A stretch of 64,000 nt of DNA from Allodiplogaster sudhausi (GCA_945643635.1 CALZFC010000271.1:70001-134000); one strand, 5' to 3'; shown: positions 35,191 to 47,420, numbered from the stretch's first letter. A program made the numbers and translations. Notes: generated by a model from the letters alone, not told the origin.

Positions 35191-38100
35191 GCTCTTTCTC
35201 TTTCTCACGCAGCTTCTCCTCTCTACCACATGCGCAGATGTCTTTCTTGATTCTTTCCCCACTCTTTTCCCTTTATTTTCCTCTTGCTTTCCCTCGAGAG
35301 AAAACTCGCTCGATTCCTTTCGCATGCCTTCTCAAAGAGAAATGGAAGCCTGTCTTCAGAATAAAAGGAAGCAAACAAAAGCACGATTAGGAAAAACAGC
35401 AATAGCATGAACCTAACACGGAAATAGACTTCTATTATAGAAGAACCATAGTATCCACACAACATATAACATTAATTGAGACTAGGACATTTCAGAAAAG
35501 AGATTATTTCGGTCCTGAATATTATTGAATGCATTTCTTTCTTTCTGACAAAGAACTCGAATTGAACTGACGAAGTGTATAGGATGAAGAGAGGATCTTC
35601 TGCGTCCATCCACTCGACGGGCGACTCCACTCCCACGGCAGAGGCCTCGGCCGACGACCACAACTCATCCCTTCCTTCCGTGCACAACGAGGCAGCCTCA
35701 TAATCAACATTAGTACTTTTGATAAATAACTGCGTGTATTGTAACTGACTGGAAGGTTGGCCCCAGCCGGAGGAGAAACCCGCTTCAGATGCTCAACTAT
35801 TATAGCCTTATCCACCTGCAAGGACAGAAGAACGGAGCAGTGTAAGAGATGGGGAGATCGAGAGGGGAGAGAGAGAGAGAGGAGAGAGAGAGAGAAGAGA
35901 GAGAAAGCGAGAGAGGGAGAGAGAGAGAACCTTGCATCCATCAGCTTCAGCCAGCTCGCAAGCCTGGTTGACAATCGGCTTGAGATGAACCAGCTTTGGT
36001 CCTCGGAAGAATCCATCCGCAGTGACAATCACTCGGCAACTGAATAGGAAAGTGTTCAGGAAAGACATGCTTTTAGTGTCTTGGCTTACTTGGCATCGAT
36101 GATCCTGGCGGCGAGAGCCTCGGCCGAGAAGCCGGCGAAGACAACGGAGTGGACGGCACCGATGCGGATGCAGGCCAGCATGGCCACTGCCAGCTCAGCC
36201 ACCATCGGCAGGTACAGGGCCACCACGTCCCCCCTTCGCACTCCTCTTCCTCGCAGTACTGCCGAGAATGTCACCACCTGCATGTACTCCCTTCCTCCCA
36301 TCCGAGCAGCACTTACTTTCCTTTAAAGCGTGTCTTATGTTCTTAATATAAATTATTTTCACCTTTACAAATGAGAATTGGAATGCTTCGAAATGTATTA
36401 AAGAGGAAAGAGCTTCAATAAAGAAACAGAAAGATCTTTGAAGAGCTCTGATCCTTTTCCCAGCCACCATCACGCGTCTATTTCCCTAACTGAACCCACA
36501 GCACCACCCATAATTGAGATCGCGTTCTTCATTTTCACTCGCCATTCCCTCACGCTAAATTGAACCCAGTGAAGGAAGATGTACGAATGTACATACAAGA
36601 ATTTTTAGATTTTAACATTCAGATCAGTACTCATTGTCTTGAAAACGTTCCAAACCTTGTCGAGGAGTTCATTGTAAGTTATCTTGCAGGTGTCAGCCGG
36701 CTCATTTCCCTCCCAGAAGAAAGCGACTCTGGACCCCATTCCACGGGCGATGTTTCTCTCCAGGCAGTTGTAGGCCAGATTGGTGCGGGCGCCAGCCATG
36801 AAGTTGGTGAAGATACGTCCCTTCCGCACATCAAAGTTATACTCCAGACCCTTCCTACAAGAAGAGAACTTCCAGTGTTGCCCTGATTGGGGGAGGGGGT
36901 CTACAACTTTTTTTGCCAATCGACCCGAAATTGTGGATGGACGACTTTTCCATTGCTAACTAGTCATAAACTTGCAATGCTTCAAACATCGATCGTCCCA
37001 AGCCGATGTCAATCCATTTTCATGGTTATTTGCATGTACTGTAGAATACTCCACTTGCGTTCTTTGTCAGCATACTCCACTTGCGTTCTTTGTCAGCATT
37101 TTTTTTCGTTCAACACCCAAAAGAGAGCAGAAAAACGGGGTAAAACCACAAACTCCCTGAAATCATACCACCAGCAACATCAGTGATCACTTCAAATAAT
37201 TTCCTAGCATTCAACGTCACCTGAAAACTTTTGATCGTTTTCTGTATTCCACGCTTATCCTACAAGGCCAAGAATGGTTAACCAGATCTAAAACTGATGA
37301 GACTTCTCCTAGAATGAGAGAATATCCTACGAAAGATGTTTGGAGTCAATAAAGGGAATCAGACTTCTTCCAAGCTGAAGATCATGATTATCAAACTGAA
37401 GAAAAATCATGAGAACAGATATGATATCCTATTCCAGGGAAAAAAAGCCACTGTGGAGGGCCCAGAAGATTAGGGTGGAGAAGTTGGTAATGGGCCCGGA
37501 ACCAGGGTGGGTAAGCTGCTTCTGTCTAAATCTTCCTCAAAAACATGGTGGGCTAAGGCTTTGGAGATGCCCGAAATCATAGTGAGTCTGTCAAATAGAT
37601 AGTAACCTTTGTTCCTCTGGCGCCGTCACACTGGTGGAAACTATGCATGCAAGTGTAACCATGTCATGGTGCCATACTAACACCTCATTCTGATTCAGAC
37701 GTTTTCTCAATGGAACCAAAGCAGATCATGCTATACATAAATCTCTTTTCTTGGTAGGTTCTTCTAATTTCTCTCAACATAAGTGTCACCAAACAGGATT
37801 TACACACAGTAAATTAGAACCGTTCAACCAACACTTCAAGTTTCTCAGAAATGTCAAAGTACCCTTTTGCTTCCACATCTCATGGTCAGTTCCTCCTCAT
37901 CCGTCCTAGTTTTAAGTGATTCCAGTTGAGAAAAGGTGGGGGGGGGGGGAAATAGACATAGCATGCTCAAATAGAAGATGCGATATTTAGTCTCAAAGAG
38001 TAATCGGTTCTACAACTTTGGTCAGTTGCTCAAAAACTTTAAGCGAGGGAACAGGAAAATAACTCTACCTTCGACCTTTGCTCGAAAACGTAACGGAACT

Positions 38101-38644
38101 TCTTTTCCATGCTATACTTGCATTTACACAACTTTTCTCCTGTTTGTTGAGTCCCGTCACTATTGAAGAAATACTGAAATAGGACTAGACAGCGTTGGAA
38201 CCCCCGGGCCGAAGGCCGTAACAATTTGAAACCCCCGGGTTGGCCGTTTGTAACCCCAGCCCAAGTACAGTGGCAGGCAGTATTTCAGCACTGTATTGAA
38301 GACAGCAATCTTTAGAACCGAATTAGACGTGTCTAGCAAAATGTAGTGAATTGCTGAACGTTGAAACAGATCTATAAATAAACAAACGTTGAAGGAGTTT
38401 CAAAGTAGAGCTGTGCAGCGACGGTCGCCCAGAAAGCATCGGAGTCGTTGATGGACGCCTTGTACAGGTCGTGGTAGGAGAGGAGACCACTGACATGGGC
38501 GCCGGCCAGCAGAGGCGCCGGTGGCATGAACACCTTCAGACACAGGCACAATCAAATAACTGACAACTGAATAGGAGAAGTTACCTGGGGATCATCCTCG
38601 GCAGCGGTAGTGGCGAGATTGAAACGAACTCGCGAGTCGGACAT
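32889..38644 (-). CDS. Acetyl-coenzyme A synthetase (AMP-forming)
   Basis: Joins acetate and CoA using ATP through an acetyl-AMP intermediate. The minus-strand start [20 protein letters not shown] is at 38644, followed by [20 protein letters not shown] (near 38400-38530) and, after an intron of about 1.5 kb, [18 protein letters not shown] and [20 protein letters not shown] (36590-36860). Further landmarks: [20 protein letters not shown] and [20 protein letters not shown] (36090-36290), [19 protein letters not shown] (about 36000), the AMP-binding loop [20 protein letters not shown] (about 34800), [56 protein letters not shown], and the C-terminal acetylation-lysine motif [18 protein letters not shown]. 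The stop is at 32889-32891. More than a dozen exons are present, several introns CT-rich. No break was seen. It could be the cytosolic or mitochondrial form; no transit peptide is obvious. Confidence 0.93.
37046..37097. repeat. 26-bp direct tandem duplication in the ACS intron
   Basis: ATACTCCACTTGCGTTCTTT plus GTCAGC occurs twice back to back, with no mismatch. Confidence 0.95.
37425..37620. repeat. Dispersed repeat copy shared with the palindrome arms
   Basis: Blocks CCAGGGAAAAAAAGCC, AGATTAGGGTGG, CCAGGGTGGGTAAGCTG, TGTCTAAAT, ACATGGTGGG and GGTAACC/AGTACC-like ends match, in order and spacing, 6215-6400 of the right palindrome arm (and the reverse complement of the left arm near 3170-3350). 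It lies within the large ACS intron. Confidence 0.75.
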
Positions 38645-39429
38645 TCCGAAGAGGAGGTTGTCTCGGAATTCCCAATTATTTTAAAGAAATATAGAAATCT
38701 CTTTGATTAAAACTAGTCGCGTGTAATCGAACAGACACGAAATAAAGAGGTAAATCAATATGCTCATGATAAATACTAAACGAGAGCTTCACTGGAATTA
38801 ACATAAGTTATCCATGATCTTAAAAATCGTCGTACTAACACTGAACACATAAAGATCACAGAACACTGATAAAAGTATTCCCAGGCTTTCCAATGAATGT
38901 GACTTCATGTTTTTGATGCAACAGTTTAGGCCTGATAAGGCAAAGAAAACAAAGAACAAGTCCAGGAATCTCAACTTCTTGCTCGAGATAACCGAGAAAC
39001 AAGAGAGAGAGCGGTGAGTACGGGCATGGAAAAGAAGACAGCGAACACGGCGAGGCACAGTGGAAGTAAGAGTAGATAGTGGATTGAGAGAGAGCAAAAG
39101 GAGGAGAGGGACAAGACGAGCAGAGCGGGAGAAAACGAGAACTGCATAGGGAATAGAGACGAGGCGAGCAGAGTCATAGCAGCTAGCGGGAACTGAAGCG
39201 AGTAAAAAGACAGCCTCGCAATTCTCCAAATGGGCGGTGCTTTTTCGCACACACCGCCCATTTTCTCTCACGATTCTTGGCTACTTGCCAAGTTCTTGCC
39301 TCAAAAGCGCGCGAAAATTGTTTTTGAATTTGCTTGGAATTTATGATTTTCTTTTTATTCGCTTATCGTGCAGTTAAAATGTTTTCTTCTTTGTAATGCC
39401 ATTAGCTACTATTAGTTATTTTCAGAAGA
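38645..39429. promoter_or_regulatory. Divergent upstream region of ACS (-) and the BRCA1-like gene (+)
   Basis: A 785-bp segment between two oppositely directed start codons. It includes a purine-rich plus strand at 39000-39200 and a hairpin at 39228-39263. The 157-codon minus-strand frame across 38798-39271 has no recognisable family and is not annotated. Confidence 0.4.
39228..39263. repeat. 12-bp perfect inverted repeat (GC-rich hairpin)
   Basis: AAATGGGCGGTG, a 12-nt loop, then CACCGCCCATTT. The stem is perfect and lies about 165 bp upstream of the BRCA1-like start codon. It contains a GGGCGG GC-box-like core in both orientations. Confidence 0.8.
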
Positions 39430-42400
39430 ATGGTGATAGTGCCTATTCCTCCGATTAGTGTCCCGGTTACCTCCGGTGTTTCTTCCGAATTCCTGGCAAT
39501 CCTCAAAGCGATCGAGAAAATTAAAGCTGAACTCAAATGCGGCGTTTGGTTAGCATCTTGCTCTTGTTTGGCGATACTCACAGATAAAATAGAAGTTTCT
39601 CTTTCTTAAGGGTTGCCACATTGTAATAATAATTAATACAGCTTAAGAAGACAACTGTTTTAGTCAGTCTACCTTGAGCAACCCTTCCATGACTGCTTGC
39701 TCGCACATGTTCTGCCAGTCAGTTTATTTCACTCACAGAACAGTACATTTGCTTAAGTGACCGAAAAGCGTTTCTGAGAACTGGCAATAATTTTTTTGGG
39801 AATATATTTGTTTACCGATATGCAAATTTAATGTGTCGACCATGATCTGTCCAGTCAGATTTCGCGTCCAATAATCTAGTTCTAGACGATATAGTTCCTG
39901 ATAAGATTGTATTGTATCCCCTGGCAGCATACTTTTAGATCATGCCTCCACCGTCTTTTTAACCGCAGTGGCTCTACATCGTGCCCCCTTTGCAAGCAGA
40001 AGATTACATTGAGGTATCTCAAGTTTTCATATATTTTCAGTTTCTTGCCAGACTTATGAATGAATGAATAGAGAAGACAATTTCAGGGCATGCGAGGGGA
40101 AGTTCTCCGACTTGATCGGTCTTTATCTCCAAATGGCAGGCGAAATCCTGCGTAGTCTTGCACCTTTGAATCTTCCTCCGAATCTTCGCTTTGAAGAGAG
40201 CCAGGTTAATTTTTTTTCCCGTTATCAAGGATGAGCGATGGTTCAGTTTCATCGCTTTTGAGGCGAATGTGTCTGCTGGGAGTGCCCCGAATCCTCTGAA
40301 ACGCACCATGACGAGTTCCGATGACAACGCGTCGAATGCAAAAGTCGCTCGTTTGGATGCCATGGTTGATGTCCATACGGTAAAGTTGTTGCCGAGTCGC
40401 TCCTTCATTATGTTTTAAGCGTTCTCCCGTCCGCTTAGAGGAGATCATATATTATGCACAATTCTGTGCTCCCTAATCATTGTGAATTATACGTCAATGC
40501 TGCAGAACTAGTACCCTTCCTCAGTAGACCGTGGGGAGGCACTAGAATACAGCCCATGAGGGCCTTAACTTGAGAACTCAGGATACCACCGCGGCGACAT
40601 CTGCCACCCCCTTCTCCTCGTAGAAAAAGAAACCCCGATCATATATATTCCTTTTTTTCCTGAGCTTGAGGTCGGTTGGTTTCTTCAATCCAAAATCCCA
40701 GACTTTTCTTCCACCAAACCCCTCGCTCTTTGGCGGGCTGTCACCTTACAAGGCATTAGTCTAATTCAACTTTTCTTGATAACTCATCAAATGATTTTAT
40801 TCAGAAAAAAATCATTTGATGATTTCTTTTTCTTTGGGTGCTTGTCATCTCTCTGCTAAAGATGCTATTTTTTAATGTTGTTTTGTAGTATTCTGACAGT
40901 ATGAACAGAACCTCCATGATTTTTGGTCAAATGATTTTTGGTCAAGTGATTTTTGGTCAAATTTTTTTTGATTGTTGGTCACATGATTGTTGGTCAAGTG
41001 ATTTTTGGTCAAATGATTTTTGGTCACATTTTTTTCACAAATAAGTGATTTTTGGTCAAATGTTCCAAATATCGCAAATAGGTGCAGGTTTGAAGGTGAC
41101 CATAAGGGAAAACTCCTACCACGAAGTGGGGTTCTTCTACTAGCCTCTCTCTCTGCTCTAGAAAATTGGGGTATGAGCCAACGTGTTAAGAAAAACCCGG
41201 CCAATGTTGTTTGCGCGCCCCATATGCATGCGATTCAAGCGCAGGTGTTCAATGGCCCCGTCGGCCACGGCATAGCTCTGCCACTTGCAATCGACGTTTC
41301 TAGCTCAACCTGACCAAGTAAGGCGAAAAAACGAGACACTATGTATTCGCCTCGGACCTCCTATAAATATGCATCAAATTTGCGGTAAAGGCTGGCGGGG
41401 ACGCACAAGTCGCCCTTCCGGAACTGTATGGCACTGCCTTTTGTGCCGGAGAGCAAATTGGAGAATTCATTTGAATATTGTTCGGACGAATTGGAGGAAA
41501 CATCAGCTCCACTCGGCGCCATTACTGCATTCAATGATTACTTCAAGTCCACGTGGGTTGGCAGGATCCACATATTTATTTGATTTTATTGCTCAAATTG
41601 TAAAATTTGACCAAAAAACACCTATTTGCGATATTTGGAACATTTGACCAAAAATCACTTATTTGTGAAAAAAATTCGACCAAACATCATTTGACCAACA
41701 ATCATTTGACCAAAAATCACTTGACCAACAATCATGTGACCAAAAATCATTTGACCAACAATCATTTGACCAACAATCAAAAAAAAATTTGACCAAAAAT
41801 CACTGGACCAAAAATCATTTGACCAAAAATCAGGACACCTCTTTCAGAAGTGGTTTTTCTGTCGTAAGCAGCCTTTTTTATTAAGGAAGGCGAGCCTCTT
41901 GCTTCCGTGGAAAACGATGACCAAGGAAAAGAAGGGGAGATATTCGTGGGGGAGGAAGAGAAACTGGCGATGCCTCCCCCTCCTCAACCTTTCTCTTCCA
42001 CTACTCGTCTTTCTGCCAGAGTTGAGGTATTGGTTATTCTCTCTCATAAATGCCGACATTTGTTTTGTTCATGAGATTTTTTTTTTGGTGTTTTCAGCAA
42101 CTTTTGGAGAGAGCGGAAAGCGTGGCGTGCTCAGAGATGACTTCTCCAATGGCACCTAAGCCATTCGGTGGCTTATCATTGCTTTACTTTTCTATTTTAT
42201 CATGGAATATATACCACTGTCAGCTGGTTGGAAAAGCAGGGTGGGGAAGAGGGTGCTTAGGGCCCAGAATGCAAGGTGTGTATCGTAAAAATTTTTTTTA
42301 CATAAAATTCAGGATGGGGTATTGTTCCCAGGAAGTCCCAAAACCAAGGTCTGTATGTAAATTAGACGATACCTTTTAAGACAGCCTCTCTGTATGTCTC

Positions 42401-45400
42401 CAGTAGGGCCTGAACTTATTTGGAATGCTTGAAGTTGTTATATTTCAGAATGTAGAGCATTAAAAAGTATATAAAATATATTCTTTTTGTTTCTAGTGTC
42501 TTACCTTAAAGGGGTTAAAAATAGGCTCAAATAGGGGTACCTAAGATATGTAGGATTTAAATAATGCGTGTAGAAGAAGTTAAATTCTTGTTGTAACCTA
42601 AAGTGAACCGCTTCATTCGAGTCAGGGCGTGTTCCTTTTCATAAAAGCTCATTATCAAAATTTCATAAAACTATCGATTTCCATTAAAAAAATTTGTACC
42701 CGTGACAGAAAATCACCTAACGATTCGAATCGCTGTATTTTCAATCTCTTCATCGAGATCAGAATGCGGATCATACATTCTTTACCTCTGAATTCATGGT
42801 CCCTACGAACGGCAGAATCGATAAAACTGACAGATCCGCATTGTGCAACTTTCGTGCAGTCTGAATGATTCCTACTCGTCCTATACATCTTTCTGCTGTA
42901 CGCAGCACACTGAGTTCAGAATCGATGTTTATTTCACAAATTTCCCGTGGTAAACGCGCGCTGCTTTGATCCTGCGTCCCATGACTTTCGACATGGACTG
43001 CAAATATGCCAAAATACCATATAAAAAAATTTCCTACACTGCCTGAACCAACCTTAAAGGTTGACCTATCAATCGAAGCTATTTTTGCGCACAGTCCAAA
43101 TTGAAATAAAAAGCAGATCAAACAACCTATACATCTTTGGGATAGTTGTTCGTCTTCGCGAAAGCTATAGAATGGCGTATAACATGTGGTGATAAGTTCA
43201 ATCCGCGATAACGGCTGCGGAAATGTCCTCCCAAAAAAATTGACTTTTTAAAGGTTTCCAGGGCACATTTCTGGTATTCTTATTAATACAGAGGGCATGC
43301 TGTATCAGACCTAATACCTGTTAGGCTGGAGAACCGGAAAAGTGCCCTGGGACCTTTGAAAAGTCAATTTGTTAAACAGTTTTTAATGCTCTACATTTTG
43401 AAATAGAACTCCCGCAACGAATGAGTATACGGTACTTAACCGTCAAATTCAAACATTCCTAATAAGATTTTGATGTGAAAATGATATAGTTGAGTGAAAT
43501 TGACCTGGGGTGTTTTTGTGTAAAATTCAAAGGGGATCCCAATGAAAAAATAAAATTGAAAAATATTGAGATTAAAGAAAGCTACGGTAATTTATTCTTC
43601 CTTACGTTTACATGCCTTAGTAAGGAAAAGTTGTATAACAAAAATGACCTACTAATTTTCTTCATAGTGCACATCTGTACCGCTCATTACATTTGGGTAA
43701 CTAAATCGGAAATTTTCACACCGGTGCATGCCCCCCATTGAGGGCTGCTTGATCCTTACAGAGGGGCCCACTTAAACTCTGTAGACCTCATTTTTTTCAG
43801 AGGCAAGATCTATCTCTCACCTGACCTGTGTTGAGACGGCTGATAAAGAAACACAAGTACAGTTTCGCATATTCTTTATTTATTTATTTCCTAGCTATTT
43901 AATGTGCGAAAATGGATATTTTGTATTGGGCTGTATTATCTGATGCAGGTACCTGAGAAGAGCGAGGCTTTGGTTCCAGCTGCCTCTACCACTGCAGCGG
44001 CCTCACTGCTCGATGAAATCTCCACTGCTCGAGGTTAAGATTCTCATCATTCCATTCTTTATTTTATCAGTTCCAAACGAGTTATTCAGTTTCCTCACCT
44101 GGCTTCGAATCCGAATTAGAGATTCTTCTGAAGATTCGTCCTGAGCTGCAACAACTTCTGATGGATGTATCTGCTTATCAATATTAAATTTGTTTCCCGT
44201 TCATGATCTTATTTACACATTTTCAGAATCGTCAATTTGTGCTAACTATGCTTGGTGAGAACGAATTCCATCTCGAAGGTAGCCGAGGTGTTGGCTACGG
44301 GAAGGGTACATAATTGTCTCCACGTAGTTATTTATATCTTCTTCTAGACAAGAAGAGGTTCGCTTCTGTTCAAGAAACTAATTTCGAAGTGGGAAAGCGG
44401 AGGAAGGATGAGAAGAAGAAGACTGCCGTTCTAGCCATGGATACAGTCGACGTGGAGGCTATTGCTCAGGAAGGTATATCACTACTGTTTTCTAATTTAG
44501 TCTAAAAATGTCGTAGATATTAAAACGTTTACAACTTTCCTTTACTTGTAATCTTTTTAGATGTCAAAATTGAAGCAAAGAAGAAAGAGAATCCAACTGT
44601 GACCATTCTAGCAATGGAAACTGTCGACGAGGAAATGACAATTGACCAGCGAGGTTTTGACGATTCCGTCCCCGAATTGTTTCATTGATTTTATCATAGA
44701 TCAGTGGAAGATTTGTTTATCATTATCAAGGAACCGAACATTTTTACACCAAAGTAAGAAATAAGTAATATTGGTTATTGTTAAGAGAGGAATCCATCCA
44801 TGCACTGCCACTCTCAGAGCTCCATTCCATTCGTCCACGAGGTCTAAACTAGTCATTCATTCTACCCATTCTCATGGTTCTTTGTTCAGAGTGTGCAGGC
44901 TAAATCACCAGCCAATTACAATGCCGTGCTCGTGTCGCCACGGATGATCAGGGAGAAACAAAATGTCAGCTATCTCTTTTCTTTTCGTTGCTTCGTGAGA
45001 AAACAACTATCTGCCTCTCCATTATTGGTCGACATATTGTGACTCGCTTCGCATGTCTAAGTAACATTTTTTTTTGTTATAGTAAAGAAAACCGAGCAAT
45101 TTTATCGTTGCAGCCATTGCAAGAAACGGTGAATGCCACCCCGTCTTCAAAAGGATCGCAGTTAACTGAAGAAGACGCAGACGAGAACTCGCAGATGATT
45201 GTTAAAGAAACGGTTAGGATTCCTAGCTTCCTGATCAGAAGACGGGTTCAATTGGGATCTCCTCTCCTCGAAAAATTTTCTTGGCTTGCGTTCGACTTCT
45301 TAAACAAAAAAGTTTTTATAGCAAGAGGAGGGATGTGATTCACTGGAGTTCTCTAGCGTCTTGGGCATTGACGCGGCTGCTGCTCTGCCAAAGAAACCAA

Positions 45401-46436
45401 CGAGACTTCGGGTCATAGCTCGCCGAAACTATTTACTTCTTTTCTGTTTATTGGGATAATTTGACATTTCTAGATGTCTTCACCACGGAAAAAGACTCCG
45501 ATGAAGCGAATTCGTCTTGCACTGGGAACGAGTGCTCCCACTTCATCTCTCTCCTCGGAGCAGGTTTACTCATCCCCTCACCTGATATCAGACAAGTCCT
45601 TTTCTTCTGCTTACACTTGTTCATTGTTTCAGAATCTACAATATCCATCGACAGCATCTCCTCTATTTGCCGTCTCTTCATCTCAGGTAGTTGCTTCTCT
45701 TTCTCAAGACTATGCTGATGGTTAACCGAAGCAGAGATAACGATAATCATTTGTATTATTAGGATGAGGATTCAGTAAGTGCGCACTTGGAAGTGGAGAA
45801 GTCGCGAGTGGAAGTGGTTCGTTGTTCATTCATTGTCTTCCTTTTGGAGTTTCCTCGAGTATCTCTTTGAGGGGAGGACGCTCTTCAGCGATTCCCCTCT
45901 CGTTGTGCACGGAACAATGGAAAGTCAGGCGAAGTCCCAGAGGAGAGTTTCCCTCAGGGATCAGGTTAGAAAATATCTGGTCGATTCAAGTTCAATTCGT
46001 TATAGTTGATGAATTATAGGCGAAGTTACCACGTAAGATTGACAGCATTCTTGTCAAGAAGCCGGTTTGAAATTTTTTAATCTCTGATTAATCGTTGAAT
46101 TCTGAAGTATTTTGACGTCCATATCTGAAATTCAACTAACTTTGGTTTTTTTTCCAGAATGAAAATGGGAATTCGGAGATGGACGAAATGGTCATCTGCT
46201 CGACGTGGTGTCGCAGCACGGAAGAAAATGTCTCTCTTTCAAAATTCCCTAATTTAAAAAAAGTTATTCCCTAACCTTGGTAATACTTCGCTACTATAAA
46301 GTAAAATAAAATGAGTCGGTAGAAAAGCTGAGAAATTCAGACTCTCGTGTGCTCCTTCAAGAAGATCTTTGGCGAGAAGCGCTTCGTGGAAAGAGTTTAC
46401 GAGGGCGCCACGCATCTCGTCGCGCTGTGTTCTGGT

Positions 46437-46478
<42 letters not shown>

Positions 46479-46489
46479 TTCTCGCTCTA

Positions 46490-46536
<47 letters not shown>

Positions 46537-47420
46537 ATCTTTCCCTCTCTTTCCCTCTCAATCTTTCCCTCTCTTTCTCTCTCAATCTTTCTCTCATTTT
46601 CTCTCTCTCTTTCTCTCTTTCTCTCTCTCCCTCTCTCTCTCTCTTTCTCTCTCTATTCTTTGAGTGAACCGGATAGTGCGGAAGAATAGTTTGCGTCTGT
46701 CGCTGGCCCATGCCTACCGCCTGGTGGTGCTGTGCCGTGAATGGCTGGAGGAATCCGTCCGGACCGAGCAACTGCAAGACCCGGTTCGAGTTGTTCTGCT
46801 CCGTGTTGGATGACGTGAGTTGTGATTGAAGGCGTTGTATTGGGTGGAGGCTGATTGTGAGGACGGAGGGATGCCTATCTGGCAGCGTGCGAGGATTCAT
46901 CCTCCCCTCTTCGCTTGCCGCCAGTTCCTGGTCGCGAGAGTTCCTTTCGAGGTTCATCATCTCTTTGATTGCTCATCGCTATCTGCTTTCTCCTATAATT
47001 CTTAACAGCATTGTCCGCCGGAAGTGGTGCAGAACATGATCGAAAAGGCGGGAGGGAAGCTCGTGAGGGTTCCATGGGAGTTCGAGCCCCAGTTCAAGGT
47101 GAGAGCTCTTGAGACTTGCAGCTCTTGCGTGACCCATTCCCCCCTCTACAGGGGAAGTTGACTGAGCCACTCGACATGTCTTCCCTCAAAGCGTTCACCA
47201 TCTACGAACCGTATTCTAAGAGATCTGAAGACGCGTACCCGTTAGTTTGTCGTTCCATTCCAAGTGAAAGAAGAGTGAGTGATTAACTGGGTTGAGGACC
47301 GAGCATGACATTGGGTGCAAGACTCCGGTCTTCTCAGCCGATTGGATCATCGACTCCCTCTTCCACTATCGACTCATCACCACTGATCTCGACAAGTACC
47401 GAGTTGTCAAGAAATCTTGA
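39430..47420 (+). CDS. BRCA1-like RING and tandem-BRCT protein
   Basis: Ubiquitin ligase/DNA-repair scaffold by family. Exon 1 (39430-39548) encodes SSEFLAILKAIEKIKAELKC and ends GV-Cys across the junction. Exon 2 (39679-39721) supplies NPSMTACSHMFCQS, and 39969-40013 GSTSCPLCKQKITL, giving a C3HC4-like RING; the joining exon near 39742 is unresolved. 40087-40204 continues with a helix, SDLIGLYLQMAGEILRSLAP, as after the BRCA1/BARD1 RING. Central exons (43949-46200) are charged and low in conservation. BRCT1 pieces: FGEKRFVERVYEGATHLVAL (46340-46430) and RLVVLCREWLEESVR (46680-46800). BRCT2: MIEKAGGKLVRVPWEFE, FTIYEPYSKRSEDAYPL, VFSADWIIDSLFHYRL, stop 47418-47420. No ankyrin repeats are seen, favouring BRCA1 over BARD1. 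That the RING and BRCT exons are one gene is inference from order and strand; they could be two genes. Confidence 0.7.
40912..41835. mobile_element. Nonautonomous MULE derivative in the BRCA1-like gene
   Basis: Long terminal inverted repeats (about 40917-41083 and 41610-41833) made of tandem TGATTTTTGGTCAAA words, with inner inverted blocks GTTCCAAATATCGCAAATAG and its complement. The architecture copies that of the GLYCTK MULE (TGATTTTTCGTCA). The interior keeps a piece of MULE transposase (41428-41565), so it is a deleted relative. A clear 9-bp duplication was not identified. Confidence 0.8.
41428..41565 (+). pseudogene. MULE transposase fragment
   Basis: 46 codons reading MALPFVPESKLENSFEYC, then SDELEETSAPLGAITAF and DYFKSTWVG. 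They match MALPFVPENEVERAYEFC ... DYFKSTWVG-like sequence (there EYFKSTWVG) of the complete transposase at 28070-28210. No catalytic residues remain. Confidence 0.85.
42225..42373. repeat. Second diverged copy of the dispersed repeat
   Basis: AGCAGGGTGGGG, GGGCCCAGAATGC, CAGGATGGGG, CCCAAAACCAAGGTCTGT and a closing ATACCTTTTAA follow the order of the repeat at 6215-6400 and 37425-37620. It is more diverged and ends where a foldback-like end begins (42374). Confidence 0.45.
42374..43776. mobile_element. Possible foldback element related to 24318 and 53652
   Basis: The left end TTTTAAGACAGCCTCTCTGT and the right end (reverse complement TTTAAGTGGGCCCCTCTGTA) resemble the TTTAAGAGAGCCTCTCTGTA end of the DKC1-intron element. 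Inside, ATGTAGAGCATTAAAAAG (about 42451) pairs with its inverse at about 43382, and a hairpin around 43240-43375 pairs AAATTGACTTTTTAAAGGTT with a near complement. The arms are much more diverged than in the other two elements. Confidence 0.5.
46441..46655. repeat. (CT)n tract in an intron of the BRCA1-like gene
   Basis: About 215 bp of CT with CTTT variants, forming most of the intron between the two BRCT1 exon pieces. The SLSLSL frames across it are not genes. Confidence 0.9.

Noticed and set aside
38798..39271. 157-codon minus-strand frame upstream of ACS
   Set aside because: Hydrophobic low-information composition from a purine-rich plus strand; no known motif, and it overlaps the divergent promoter interval.
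39430..47420. BARD1 instead of BRCA1
   Set aside because: BARD1 also has RING plus BRCT, but no ankyrin repeats were found between them; kept as a less likely alternative.
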